A DNA stretch of 64,000 nt from positions 1 to 64,000 of the forward strand of contig CAYTGM010000015.1 in the NCBI GenBank assembly GCA_964437365.1, in the 5' to 3' direction. The notes beneath the pieces are model-generated. The model worked only from the letters and a program-made list of their open reading frames with translations. It ran no database searches and had not been told where the DNA came from. Both the position numbers and the translations under genes were made by a program. Below are positions 1 to 8,987 of the stretch, one piece after another; position 1 is the stretch's first letter; every line of letters starts with the position of its first letter. This stretch comes from CAYTGM01 sp964437365 (lineage in GTDB: Bacteria; Sumerlaeota; Sumerlaeia; SLMS01).

Positions 1-117
1 CTAGCCTTAAAGAAACACAAAGCCAAGGAAGAAGCTCTCGTTCTGGGACAGCCTCGGGAGATCGGCGATCCCAGGGCTGTCGAACAGCAGAGCAAGGTCC
101 CCTCCTGGGAGCGCTGA
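1..117 (+). CDS. 3' end of a CDS cut by the window start (tentative)
   Basis: Frame 1 is open from base 1 and stops with TGA at 115-117, giving a 38-residue hydrophilic, charged tail that ends SKVPSWER. No domain is recognisable in so short a piece. Bases 48-83 can also fold into a hairpin (GACAGCC paired with GGCTGTC), and the motif GGGACAGCC recurs in the repeat remnant downstream. The segment could therefore be repeat-derived intergenic DNA instead. The call rests only on the open frame and the amino-acid composition. Confidence 0.4.
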   Translation, partial: LALKKHKAKEEALVLGQPREIGDPRAVEQQSKVPSWER

Positions 118-711
118 TCGGTGATCGGCGTAGTTGCCTCAAAGGATAACGGCACGTTGAGACTTCAGTAGGAAACCGATGGATTCCCCCTCCAGCTATC
201 CCAGGCAAGCGCATCGATGTGTGAAAAGCCTTCCCTATCTGATTGATTTCCATATCTCGCTTAGGTGAAGGGGAATGCAGCTAAAGACGCCGAATCGGCG
301 AGGCTGTCCCAAAACTGGAGATTTTGGACTGCTGCGGCCTTGACGCAGCTTTCACTCGAGCCGGTCCTAACGGCTCGATAATCAATGTATTCATTAAATC
401 GAATCGTTATCGGTCCTGGCAGAACCTCAAAGTTTTGCCAGGTCTTCTCGCTTTGGTTCCTCTGGAACCAGAGTTTATCTATCCATTCAATCATTCCACT
501 CAACATTTTGCATTATTTTGACCTGCTTCGAGTCAGGGCCTCGAAGCTTAAAGCGGCGTCAGGGCCGCCGCAGTCCAAGGCGAGCCTGTCCCAGGGGGAA
601 TCTCCGTTTCAATTTTTGTCGTTGATTTCCATCTCACTCTGATCATCTTCGTTTTCGCGGTAGGACGTAATCTCAACCCATTAACTATTCCGTATAGAGA
701 ATATCCCAGAG
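118..711. other. Intergenic stretch without a supported gene
   Basis: No open frame here looks like a protein. Short frames on both strands cover a palindromic repeat remnant (about 288-600) and have unnatural composition. A promoter for the gene starting at 712 presumably lies near the right end, but I cannot point to a convincing -35/-10 pair. Confidence 0.6.
288..600. repeat. Decayed long inverted repeat (family with TTGGACTGC..GGCC..GACGC arms)
   Basis: The left arm near 324-380 (TTGGACTGCTGCGGCC, then GACGCAGCTTT, then a TCGAGCC/GGCTCGA hairpin) matches the reverse complement of the right arm near 524-580 (GGCCGCCGCAGTCCAA, GCTTAAAGCGGCGTC, TCGAGTCAGGGCCTCGA). GAGGCTGTCCC and GAGCCTGTCCC lie at the outer ends. 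Each arm contains its own small hairpins. A single-arm copy of the same family lies at 36706-36760. The centre also contains CTCGCTTTGGTTCC, shared with the element at 35891-36154. Confidence 0.65.
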
Positions 712-1212
712 TTGCTCATCGGTTCATTTCAGGAAAAAAGACGCGTCTATGGAGTCATCCTCCTCGGTTGTCTTCTTTGCAGCTTCTGGTTTCATGCGAT
801 GAACAGCTTCATCATACTTCAGTCTACACGAGCTGAACAAAAGTTCGAGGAAGTTTGCGCTCGTGCTTCTGGAGCTTGCCACGCAACAACAACACATTGT
901 GGAGTTCAGGTGAAGTCGTCTTGCGGGTTGAGTTGTCCTCACTCGAAGTTGGTGAGTCACTGTGGGTGCGAAAGTAATCGACCAGAGGGCCTTGGAGATA
1001 AAGAGCCCTGGGTTTCCAACCCTCCCTGTCACGACTCCATGCCCAATCACACAGCCTTTCTCTTCCAACTCAAAAACTTCACAGATCCAGCCATGGCTGA
1101 AGTGGAATTATCTGAAGCCAGCCTGATAGACAGCGCCTTCGTTTATTTCTATGCGAATGAGCTGATGACCGGTCATTTTGAGATCCACTCTCCTCCTCCT
1201 GAAATTTCATGA
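712..1212 (+). CDS. Cys-rich protein with N-terminal membrane anchor, unknown function
   Basis: I do not recognise this 166-residue protein. It begins at TTG 712, with a basic segment (EKRR) followed by a hydrophobic helix (about residues 13-38) that fits a signal anchor or signal peptide. About eight cysteines with interspersed histidines follow within residues 49-105 (for example CHATTTHC, SCGLSCPH, HCGCE), then an acidic tail ending HSPPPEIS. The Cys/His cluster suggests metal binding or disulfides outside the cytoplasm, but this is inference. The next in-frame ATG at 799 would cut the hydrophobic helix. The gene ends 115 bases before the pseudopilin, on the same strand. No strong ribosome site is visible. 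Confidence 0.6.
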   Translation: MLIGSFQEKRRVYGVILLGCLLCSFWFHAMNSFIILQSTRAEQKFEEVCARASGACHATTTHCGVQVKSSCGLSCPHSKLVSHCGCESNRPEGLGDKEPWVSNPPCHDSMPNHTAFLFQLKNFTDPAMAEVELSEASLIDSAFVYFYANELMTGHFEIHSPPPEIS

Positions 1213-1327
1213 TCCTGATCACTTTCAATTCGAATTAGAGCCCTTCAAGCTTCTTGAAGTGTGCAGTATATCTATGTTGCTGAGTCTACGTAGAGAACCC
1301 AAACCTTTCGATTACAAGGATATTGAA

Positions 1328-1993
1328 ATGTCTATATTCGGAAACGTACCTCGTGCGTTTACGCTGATTGAGTTACTGATCGTTGTTACGATCATCGCTA
1401 TTCTGGCGGCGATTGCCGTGCCGAATTTTTTGGAAGCCCAGACACGTTCCAAGGTTTCCAAGGTTAAGACTGACATGCGAGCCGTTGCAACGGGGCTTGA
1501 AGCCTATGCGGTTGACTACAATCGCTACCCTCCCAACGTATTGGACCCAGCGGGCAGGGGGAATGTGATGAACATGATGTCAGGCAAAATGCCGTTTGTT
1601 CCGTATACACTGACGACGCCTGTTGCCTATATGTCACGTGTACCTCTGGATACTTTCAAACCGCGCGTGATGCAAGACCATGTGCATTCGTTCATGTACT
1701 TCAATTCAACGAACACGCCGAACGCGGAGAACCGACTTGCCTACCGCGCTCGCGTGAATGGAAAGCCGATGACGGATCGCTCCTATCCCGAACCAAGGTG
1801 GGTGCAGGTTTCTACCGGACCTGATTTGAAGATGGGAACCATGGCTCAGGAGATTGCCGTCGAAGGCGATCTGCCGATCTATCAGATCATGGTGATGCCC
1901 ATGGGTGGCATGATGAACATGGGGAGCATACAACAGTATGATCCGACCAATGGGACGGTAAGCGAAGGTGACCTTGTAAGATTTGGTCCATAA
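1328..1993 (+). CDS. Type II secretion/type IV pilus-like pseudopilin (GspG-like)
   Basis: This is a 221-residue pseudopilin. The start is ATG 1328, with AAGGA about 9 bases upstream; the frame is open further upstream, but this start puts the class III signal at the N-terminus. Residues 1-9 are a short basic leader. The prepilin peptidase site is RA|FTLIELL, with Ala instead of the usual Gly at -1. A hydrophobic helix follows (about residues 10-32), then NFLEAQTRSKVSKVK and YAVDYNRYPP, typical of the GspG-like pseudopilins abundant in PVC-related and candidate-phylum bacteria. The C-terminal half is a Met-rich globular region (MPMGGMMNMGS near the end). Such proteins are assembled in the inner membrane into pilus or pseudopilus fibres. 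No other pilus assembly gene is adjacent; pilT lies about 6 kb downstream. Confidence 0.88.
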   Translation: MSIFGNVPRAFTLIELLIVVTIIAILAAIAVPNFLEAQTRSKVSKVKTDMRAVATGLEAYAVDYNRYPPNVLDPAGRGNVMNMMSGKMPFVPYTLTTPVAYMSRVPLDTFKPRVMQDHVHSFMYFNSTNTPNAENRLAYRARVNGKPMTDRSYPEPRWVQVSTGPDLKMGTMAQEIAVEGDLPIYQIMVMPMGGMMNMGSIQQYDPTNGTVSEGDLVRFGP

Positions 1994-2336
1994 CTGGATT
2001 CTGCCTCGGTTGTTTCTGATGACCGGGGCAGATGAACGACCACGTTGTCGTTTTCTGAATCTCTTTCCTCTTTACAAAACTGAGGCGGATGTTGACGCTT
2101 ACGATCCAGTGTCGCAAACTAGCTTTGTTAATGAAGGCTGGTAATGATTTGAGACCAGCCATGTGATCGCCCTCATAAGGTTGAATTAGAAACCCCGATG
2201 CTTTGTTTTCTTTACTTCTTATTCCGAAAAGCTTGCGTCCTGATCGTTCTGCAGCGGTACTGATCCTTCAGGATCAGTTCAGGAATTTCTCCTAACCGGA
2301 TCCCTAACCAAAATTTAAACCCATAGGCTTGAAATC
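1994..2336. other. Intergenic stretch with two small hairpins
   Basis: No gene is seen. An imperfect hairpin at about 2000-2031 (CTGCCTCGG paired with CCGGGGCAG) follows the pseudopilin stop, without a T-run. A perfect 8-bp hairpin lies at 2259-2278. The remainder shows nothing I can name. Confidence 0.5.
2259..2278. other. Perfect 8-bp hairpin in the leader of the GT2 gene
   Basis: ACTGATCC and GGATCAGT flank a TTCA loop about 60 bases upstream of the glycosyltransferase start. There is no T-run, so it is not a standard terminator. It could be an mRNA leader structure or an operator. Confidence 0.35.
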
Positions 2337-3137
2337 ATGCACTCCCGCCTGATTGTGGCACTGCCCGCTTACAATGAAGAAGAATGCCTCGGACCTCTCC
2401 TGAAGAGATTTGCGCGTCTTTTTCAAAAGCTTCCCAAAGAAGCAAATCCGATTGTGATCGTCGTTGATGACGGCAGCAAGGATCGGACGGCGGCGGTTGC
2501 AAGGCGTTATGGGAAGAAGATGCCTGTTAAACTTGTCCAGCATGAAAAGAATAAAGGTCTTGGCGAAGCTATCAAAACGGGACTGAGAGCTGCCGTGGAG
2601 GAGTCCACTGGCGAATCAGATGTAATCGTCTGTATGGATGCGGACAATACTCATCCTCCCAGATACGTGATCCAGATGCTGGAGGAAATTACCGACGGTG
2701 CAGACCTGGTGATCGCATCCCGTTATCGCAAGGGATCAAAGCAGGTTGGCGTTCCTTTTCACAGAATGATGATGAGTTATGGCGCTCTTGTGCTCTTTAA
2801 GCTGTTCCTGCAACTTCCCGGGGTTCGCGACTACACCTGTGGATTCAGGGCGTATAAGTCCTCTTTGATTAAGCACGCCCTTGAGCATTATGGAGACGAA
2901 CTGATTACTCGAAACGGGTTTGCCTGTACGGATCAGCTCCTGGTGAACATTGCCTGTCTGGGTGAGGTGGAGATGCGAGAGATTCCCTTCATTCTCCGTT
3001 ATGACAGAAAGGAAGGGGAGTCTAAGTTGAACCTTGGCGTAACCATTGGCGAGACACTGAAGCTTCTCTGGCACGGGCGCGAAAGGCTCAAGGAGGCCAA
3101 ACGAGGCAAAGCCACATGGCCTGTGGAAAACTTGTGA
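2337..3137 (+). CDS. Family 2 glycosyltransferase (DPM1-like)
   Basis: The 266-residue cytoplasmic protein has a GT-A fold. It begins with VALPAYNEEE (nucleotide-sugar binding loop) and continues with IVVDDGSKDRT, a KNKGLGEAIKTG segment and CMDADNTHPP, the metal-binding DxD region (about residues 100-105). These features match polyprenyl-phosphate mannose/glucose transferases of the DPM1 type, which load a sugar from a nucleotide donor onto a lipid carrier. No C-terminal membrane helices of the DPM1-GtrA type are present; the chain ends in a basic, Lys/Arg-rich segment. ATG 2337 has only a weak AGG upstream. It is separated by about 150 bases from dut. The actual substrate cannot be read from the sequence. 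Confidence 0.88.
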   Translation: MHSRLIVALPAYNEEECLGPLLKRFARLFQKLPKEANPIVIVVDDGSKDRTAAVARRYGKKMPVKLVQHEKNKGLGEAIKTGLRAAVEESTGESDVIVCMDADNTHPPRYVIQMLEEITDGADLVIASRYRKGSKQVGVPFHRMMMSYGALVLFKLFLQLPGVRDYTCGFRAYKSSLIKHALEHYGDELITRNGFACTDQLLVNIACLGEVEMREIPFILRYDRKEGESKLNLGVTIGETLKLLWHGRERLKEAKRGKATWPVENL

Positions 3138-3283
3138 ACAAGAACTAGTCCGCTTCAAAACAAAGTTTTATAGAATTCCTTATACACCAGATTCCCAAAC
3201 GGTTGGTTCAGGGTCGTTTTAGCTTGCCTGATCTTGGATTATCCTCTGCATTATCGTAGAGAATTGATATTTGGAGGCTTAGC

Positions 3284-3724
3284 TTGGACATTTACATCAA
3301 ACGGCTCAAGACAGAGAGCGACTCACCCTTGCCAGAATACCAGACTGTGGGCTCCAGTGGGATGGATGTTCATGCCTTTCTTAAGGAGCCTGTCGAAATC
3401 CCCTGTGGAAAACTGGCACTGATCCCGACGGGCTTGTCTGTGGCTATTCCCCAGGGCTTTGAAATCCAGGTTCGACCTCGCAGTGGCCTGGCTCTGAAAC
3501 ATGGTGTGACCGTTCTAAACACGCCAGGGACTATCGATGCTGATTACCGGGGTGAGGTAGGGGTCATTCTGGCAAATCTGGGAGAGAAGCCATTTGTTGT
3601 TGAAAACAAGATGCGTATTGCACAATTGGTGCTGAGTAAGGTCGAAACGATCAATTGGGTCGAAGTAGACTCGTTACCTGAAACGAAGAGAGGTACTGGC
3701 GGCTTTGGACACACAAACACCTGA
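3284..3724 (+). CDS. dut: dUTP diphosphatase
   Basis: This 146-residue enzyme hydrolyses dUTP to dUMP and PPi, keeping uracil out of DNA and supplying thymidylate synthesis. All five trimeric dUTPase motifs are present: SSGMDVHA (motif 1), RPRSGLA (motif 2), GTIDADYRGEV (motif 3, with the catalytic Asp), RIAQLVL (motif 4) and RGTGGFGHT (motif 5, the C-terminal arm that closes over the nucleotide). The start is TTG 3284 with a good GGAGG 7 bases upstream. The last 20 bases overlap the next gene, so motif 5 and the start of the AsmA-like protein are encoded by the same DNA in two frames. dcd, the other dUMP-pathway enzyme here, lies at about 12 kb. Confidence 0.95.
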   Translation: MDIYIKRLKTESDSPLPEYQTVGSSGMDVHAFLKEPVEIPCGKLALIPTGLSVAIPQGFEIQVRPRSGLALKHGVTVLNTPGTIDADYRGEVGVILANLGEKPFVVENKMRIAQLVLSKVETINWVEVDSLPETKRGTGGFGHTNT

Positions 3725-6700
3725 TAAAGAACCCCGGAAAGAGCCAATTAAAGGGAAGAAGAGAAAGCGGTCTTGGAAAAAGATCTTTCTCTATCTTTCC
3801 GGTTTCGTGGTTATTCTGCTCATCATTGTGAGAATGGTCCTCCCATCGATCATCGTCACACAGGCTGAGAAGAATGCCACGAAGATACTGAAAACCGAGG
3901 TCAAACTTGCCAACGTAGATCTCTACCTGATGCAGGGGAAGGTTGTGCTTGAAGGTCTGGAAGTGGCCTCTGCAGAAGGCATGCACAGCGACCAGATCTT
4001 TCGTATAGATTCTGTTTTAGCGGATGTACAACTGACATCGCTTTTGAGTGATACAATTGTTATAGAGAATGTCGAGATTGATGCTCCTCAGGCGAACTTT
4101 GATACCATGACTGATGGACGCCGCTCACTCGCTGAATTCTTGAAAGCTTTCGAGAAAGAGGAAGCTCCCCCGGTTGAGACTGAGACGCCACCCACTGAGG
4201 AAGCGCCAGCAGAGGAACCGGTCGAAGTTGAGAAGTCTGGTGCTCCGAAAGCTATCAGGGTGGACAGACTTGCTATCAACAATCTTCAGTTCAATATGTA
4301 TGACGCGTTTGCTGGAGAGACCCCGTCAACTTCAGCGGTTGAATTTTCAGGCCTTGAAATACTCGACTTTAACTTTGTGCCCAAAGAGATAACAAACTCA
4401 GAAGTCCCCCTCACACGCCTTCACCTGGAAGCACTCCGGGTTACCGTCCCTGAGAAGTTTGAACGAGGTGCATTGCTTGTCCTTCCTGAATTGATTCTGG
4501 AAGTTGATATTCAGGATATATTGCGAAGTAATCCCGCACCAGCAATCCGTGTAGCAAAACTTGAAAAGAACGGTTTACACGTGGTCGCCGAGAGCTTTCC
4601 TACCTCTCGAATCAATGCAATGCCTGAAAACCTGGAATATTTCCTGACAATGATTCAGAATGCTACTTCACCGGGAGAACCGAAGAAGTTTGTTACGGAA
4701 GAGACAGGTCCATCTATACAGGACACACAGGTGGAAGTAGAAGTAGCACAAGCTGATTCTGAGGTTGTAGAATCAGAAGAAAGTGCACCTCCAGTTGCCA
4801 ACTCTGCCACCACAAAAGAGACGGCAGGTGCGGCCCCACCCAAAATCACGATCGATTACCTGTCCTTTCAGGAATGGCGAATAGAAGAAGTCATTCACGA
4901 GAGAGAAGATGAAGCAGAGGTTATTGAGGACTTTAATCTCAGACTTGAGGACGTGAGTTACCCATACTCAGAGGGAACCGAAGGGATACTAAATCTTGGG
5001 TTTAAAATGTCTGAGTATGATATGTCCTTGAAACTGGCAGCCAAAGGCGAGCTGACGAACCTGAATAATGATCGCAAGGTTCAGTTATCATTGAATCTCG
5101 CAAACCTTCCGCTGGAAAGGGTACCCCAGGTAGAGTCAGGCCTGGTGAACCTTCTTGATATAAACGCAACTCTTGACCAGCAGATTGTGGATGCAGATGT
5201 GGCTTTAGAGGTCTCCAGATTGAACCTGCCAGACAAGTTCTTCCCAGACCCGCAGTTGGAACCGGAAGACCTGAAACTAAAAGCGATGGTAAGCGATCTG
5301 GCTCTCATATACAACGAAGGAAATCGAGCTGCTGCAACAGTCGATCTTGAGATTCCGTCTAAGGAGTTTCGTGCTCAAGTGGCTGTCGACGGTGAGCTGA
5401 TGCGTCCCGGAGTAGACAGAAATATGAACTTTGACATCGAGGTAGACAATGCGCCGATTGTGATGACGCCGAAGATAGATGGAGGCACGGTGGAGAAGTT
5501 GACGGTTAAAGGGAACATGGCTCCAGGTGTCTACAATGCCGATATTGCCTTAATCACAAAGAGCATGAAGTTTCTCGATGAATTAGAACCGCTGAACGAG
5601 ATTGGGTTTTCTGACCCTGCCGTGAAGATAGAGGCAAAAAACATTTCCGTCCCATTCAAGGAGGGCGATCAGAATACGGCCAAAGTTGTCGTCACATCTG
5701 AGAACCTCGGTCTGCTCATAGATATCTTTGCCGACGGAGAATTAACACGTCAGGGGCTCGACAGATCTCTTGAGTTTGATATCAATATAGAGAACGCACC
5801 GATCGTCATGACTCCTAAAATAGAGGATGGACTTGTTGAGAAACTCACAATCAAAGGGAACACGAAACCCGGCGTCTATAATGTCGATCTATCGTTAATC
5901 ACAAAGGGCATGAAATTCCTGGAGGAACTTGATCCATTGAACCAGATTGGACTTTCCGACCCAGCCCTGACAATAAATGCAAATGACATCACCTATCCCT
6001 TTCAAGACGGTGATCAGAATGAGGCTAAAGTTGTTGTCTCCTCTGAAAACATTGATCTGTTGATTGACGTTTTTGCAAATGGTGAGATTACGAAAACAGG
6101 CGTTGATAGAAACCTTGATTTCAATATTAACATAGAGAACGCACCTTTAATTATGACTCCGAAAATCAAGGAGGGTCTTGTCAAGAAACTGACGATTGAT
6201 GGCGGAATATCGCCTGGGGTCTATAACGTAGATCTCTCTCTCACCACCGAGGGGATGAAATATCTCGACGAACTGGACAGACTGAACGAAGTCGGGTTGT
6301 CGGATCCTGCAGTTGTTGTCGATGCGAAGAACATAACAGTTCCCTTCAAGTCGGGAGATCAGAACACAGCAAAAATCACAGTAACCTCTGAAGCGGCTGA
6401 TCTTCTATTGGATATCTTTGCAAACGGAGAAGTGACAAAAACGAGTGTTGAACGGAACATGGACTACGATATTCAAATGAAGAATATTCCTCTCCTGCAA
6501 GTTCCTAAAGTAGACAGGGGCACGCTTACTTCTTTAGCCTTAAAAGGAAAGATTGCTCAAGAACTGCATGACGCTGATCTTTCTCTCCGCCTTGATGATC
6601 TCATCTTTACCGAAGAAATTGCTGGTTTAACAGAAAGAGGAATGAGAGGACTGAGCCTCGACCTGAATGCGAGGGAGATCACATACCCCTTTCAGGAAGG

Positions 6701-7733
6701 TACAACCTCTACGGCCACAGTCAAAGTTATCTCTGATGATATTGACATGTTGATAGACATCATGGCTGACGGAGAACTGACGAACCTTGATAAGTCGCGA
6801 ACTCTCATCTACGATGTGTCCATGGCGAATGTTCCAGTGGTTGGCGCGCAACAAGTAACAACGGGGACTCTGAGGTCACTGGCAACTTCAGGGATGATAT
6901 ACAATGAGACCTATGATGTTGACCTCATTCTGGATGTCTTTGGACTCGAGTTCACTGAGGATCTCCAGGCCGCGGTAGACTCAGAGATTTCTCAGGTTTT
7001 CGTCGACTTGAAAACACGTGGGCTCACTTACCCCTACCAGGAAGGTACCTTGGCTGATATTGATGCGAAGGTGACATCTACTGACCATGATATGCGTATA
7101 GATATTCAGGCAGATGGAGAGGTTACCAGCCAGGATGAAATGCGCGAAATGGCCATTGTGGTAGACTCGGAGAATATACCCATTATGGCAGCACAAGGGA
7201 TAAGCCGCGGGTTTGTGAACAGTCTTCTTACACATATTAACCTGAATGAGGGGATACTATCGGGAGATGTGAAGTTTGCTTTATCCTCCCTCGAGTTCGA
7301 GGACAGTGTTGGCATCGTGACGAAATCGAACATGACGATGCTACAGAAAGTAAATTTTGCTGGTGTAGGAAAACTCTCACCATTGGCCTTTAACGTTCCT
7401 ATCGCAGGAAAGAGCCGACTTGAAATTGTGACCTCCCTGTTCAAGACCATTCTGGCGAACGCTTTTGCGTCGGCGGGAGTTGTCTTTGATGCAGGCAAAG
7501 CCGTTGTCACGGGTTCCATCAACGTGGTTGGAGAAGGTGCCGGTAAAGCACTCAACGTGACGGGGGAAGCAGCCGGAAAAGCAGCGAACATGTCGAAGAA
7601 TGCCTTGGGTGCCGTTGGCGGCATTCTTGGTGTGAAGAAAGCAGAAGAGGGCGAGCAGCCCAGTGAATCTGAGGAGGAAGCTGCGAGTGACGAAGATGAG
7701 ACAGAGGCTGAAAAAGAGGAAAGTCGGGATTAG
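3705..7733 (+). CDS. Giant AsmA/DUF748-like envelope protein with seven 115-residue repeats
   Basis: The 1342-residue protein has a basic N-terminus, one transmembrane helix (about residues 27-47) and a very long extracytoplasmic beta-rich part. This layout matches AsmA-like/DUF748 proteins, which span the periplasm and take part in lipid transport or outer-membrane homeostasis. An early NATKILKTEVKLANVDL segment and a later VFDAGKAVVTGSINVVG segment fit that family. Residues about 447-1200 are seven repeats of exactly 115 residues, each beginning DGEL/KGEL and containing a run like NAPIVMTPKI. A Pro/Glu-rich linker lies near residues 150-175. The end has Gly-rich amphipathic helices and a highly acidic tail. 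TTG 3705 lies inside dut, and the first internal Met comes only inside the membrane helix. The function is inferred from architecture. Confidence 0.78.
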   Translation: MDTQTPDKEPRKEPIKGKKRKRSWKKIFLYLSGFVVILLIIVRMVLPSIIVTQAEKNATKILKTEVKLANVDLYLMQGKVVLEGLEVASAEGMHSDQIFRIDSVLADVQLTSLLSDTIVIENVEIDAPQANFDTMTDGRRSLAEFLKAFEKEEAPPVETETPPTEEAPAEEPVEVEKSGAPKAIRVDRLAINNLQFNMYDAFAGETPSTSAVEFSGLEILDFNFVPKEITNSEVPLTRLHLEALRVTVPEKFERGALLVLPELILEVDIQDILRSNPAPAIRVAKLEKNGLHVVAESFPTSRINAMPENLEYFLTMIQNATSPGEPKKFVTEETGPSIQDTQVEVEVAQADSEVVESEESAPPVANSATTKETAGAAPPKITIDYLSFQEWRIEEVIHEREDEAEVIEDFNLRLEDVSYPYSEGTEGILNLGFKMSEYDMSLKLAAKGELTNLNNDRKVQLSLNLANLPLERVPQVESGLVNLLDINATLDQQIVDADVALEVSRLNLPDKFFPDPQLEPEDLKLKAMVSDLALIYNEGNRAAATVDLEIPSKEFRAQVAVDGELMRPGVDRNMNFDIEVDNAPIVMTPKIDGGTVEKLTVKGNMAPGVYNADIALITKSMKFLDELEPLNEIGFSDPAVKIEAKNISVPFKEGDQNTAKVVVTSENLGLLIDIFADGELTRQGLDRSLEFDINIENAPIVMTPKIEDGLVEKLTIKGNTKPGVYNVDLSLITKGMKFLEELDPLNQIGLSDPALTINANDITYPFQDGDQNEAKVVVSSENIDLLIDVFANGEITKTGVDRNLDFNINIENAPLIMTPKIKEGLVKKLTIDGGISPGVYNVDLSLTTEGMKYLDELDRLNEVGLSDPAVVVDAKNITVPFKSGDQNTAKITVTSEAADLLLDIFANGEVTKTSVERNMDYDIQMKNIPLLQVPKVDRGTLTSLALKGKIAQELHDADLSLRLDDLIFTEEIAGLTERGMRGLSLDLNAREITYPFQEGTTSTATVKVISDDIDMLIDIMADGELTNLDKSRTLIYDVSMANVPVVGAQQVTTGTLRSLATSGMIYNETYDVDLILDVFGLEFTEDLQAAVDSEISQVFVDLKTRGLTYPYQEGTLADIDAKVTSTDHDMRIDIQADGEVTSQDEMREMAIVVDSENIPIMAAQGISRGFVNSLLTHINLNEGILSGDVKFALSSLEFEDSVGIVTKSNMTMLQKVNFAGVGKLSPLAFNVPIAGKSRLEIVTSLFKTILANAFASAGVVFDAGKAVVTGSINVVGEGAGKALNVTGEAAGKAANMSKNALGAVGGILGVKKAEEGEQPSESEEEAASDEDETEAEKEESRD
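5043..7310 (+). repeat. Seven in-frame tandem repeats of exactly 345 bp inside the AsmA-like gene
   Basis: Equivalent DGEL-type codons occur at 5043, 5388, 5733, 6078, 6423, 6768 and 7113, always 345 bases (115 codons) apart, with no indel. Units 2-5 are the most alike (shared DQNTAKVVVTSEN, GVYNVDLSLITKGMKFL). Units 1, 6 and 7 are more diverged, and the seventh is incomplete. This is coding duplication, not a noncoding array. Confidence 0.9.
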
Positions 7734-7853
7734 TGATCGGAGAAGTCCGTAGTTCGGGTGAGGGTTTGTACTGAGATCTCTTATCTCTATTGACTCAAGC
7801 GACTTCATCGAGTGTTTTATGAGGTGAAATCATAAGCTCTGAAGGAGAGTCTG

Positions 7854-8963
7854 GTGCTCGATATTACCGAAATGTTACGCTATACTGTTGAGTATGGCGC
7901 ATCTGACCTGCATATTGTGGTGGGTCGACCTCCCGTTATCCGTGTGGATGGGAACATCTTAAACCTGGATCATCCCCCACTGACACCGGCTGATACACGC
8001 CGACTCGTCTACGGAATTCTCACAGATATTCAAAAACAGAAGTTTGAAGAACATAAGGACCTGGATTTTTCACTGAGTGTTTCGAAAGTTGCTCGCTTTC
8101 GTGTGAATGCGCACTTCCAAAGAGGCTCTGTTGGAGCTGCATTTCGTCTGATTATGAATCAGATTAAAGGTTTTGATGAGCTGGGCCTGCCGAAAACAGT
8201 TTGTGAAAGCTTCGTTAAAAAGCCTAACGGATTTATACTTGTTACAGGACCCACAGGATCCGGTAAATCGACGACCCTCGCAGCTATTATAGATAAGATC
8301 AACGCAGAGTATCCGAAACACATCATTACCGCTGAGGATCCGATCGAATATATTCACCAGCATAAGATGTCTCTGGTTGAGCAGAGAGAGATTAATGAAG
8401 ACACGACAAGTTTTGGGGCCGCACTTAAATATGCCATGCGTCAGGATCCCGATGTGATTCTGGTTGGTGAGATGCGTGACCTTGAAACAATTCAAATGGC
8501 CATCACTGGAGCCGAGACCGGACACCTGGTTTTCTCAACTCTGCATACTGTCGATGTTCAACAGACCATGGACCGTATGATCGACGTTTTCCCGCCTCAC
8601 CAACAGGACCAGATCCGACAGATGCTTGCTGGTGTGATTGAAGGGGTACTTTGTCAAAGACTCTTGCAGAAGCAGCGTGGTGGCCGTATCGCTGCGATCG
8701 AGGTTCTGGTTGGTACGGATGCGATTCGAAACATGATCCGTGAAGGTAAAACACACCAGATCCCTGCTTTCATGGACGCTGGGGCGAAGTATGGCATGCA
8801 GACCATGGATAAGGCCCTCGTGGACTTATACCGTAAGAATTTGATTTCTCGTGATGTGCTTCTTCAGAATGCGAAGAAGGTTGAAGAAGTGCAGAGACAG
8901 ATGGGTATGGGCGGTCCGCTGGGTGGTCCAGCCAGCGGTGGTCGTCCCCCGGCTCGAATTTAG
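7854..8963 (+). CDS. pilT: Type IV pilus twitching motility ATPase PilT
   Basis: The 369-residue hexameric ATPase powers pilus retraction at the cytoplasmic base. It starts with the PilT-type N-terminal PAS-like region (EYGASDLHIVVGRPP). Walker A is GPTGSGKSTT (about residues 132-141), followed by the Asp box (ITAEDPIEY), Walker B (DPDVILVGEMRD) and the His box (TGHLVFSTLHT). The C-terminal AIEVLVGTDAIRNMIREGK region matches the PilT AIRNLIRE retraction motif. The tail is Gly/Pro-rich (GGPLGGPASGG). GTG 7854 has GGAGAG about 5-8 bases upstream. It stands without pilB, pilC or pilM-Q nearby. A strong terminator follows. Confidence 0.95.
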   Translation: MLDITEMLRYTVEYGASDLHIVVGRPPVIRVDGNILNLDHPPLTPADTRRLVYGILTDIQKQKFEEHKDLDFSLSVSKVARFRVNAHFQRGSVGAAFRLIMNQIKGFDELGLPKTVCESFVKKPNGFILVTGPTGSGKSTTLAAIIDKINAEYPKHIITAEDPIEYIHQHKMSLVEQREINEDTTSFGAALKYAMRQDPDVILVGEMRDLETIQMAITGAETGHLVFSTLHTVDVQQTMDRMIDVFPPHQQDQIRQMLAGVIEGVLCQRLLQKQRGGRIAAIEVLVGTDAIRNMIREGKTHQIPAFMDAGAKYGMQTMDKALVDLYRKNLISRDVLLQNAKKVEEVQRQMGMGGPLGGPASGGRPPARI

Positions 8964-8987
8964 TTTTGTGTTGATTTCACGAGACCT

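Noticed and set aside
1178..1327. Upstream extension of the pseudopilin frame
   Set aside because: The extra 50 codons would precede the prepilin signal, overlap the previous gene and have no ribosome site; ATG 1328 fits the signal.
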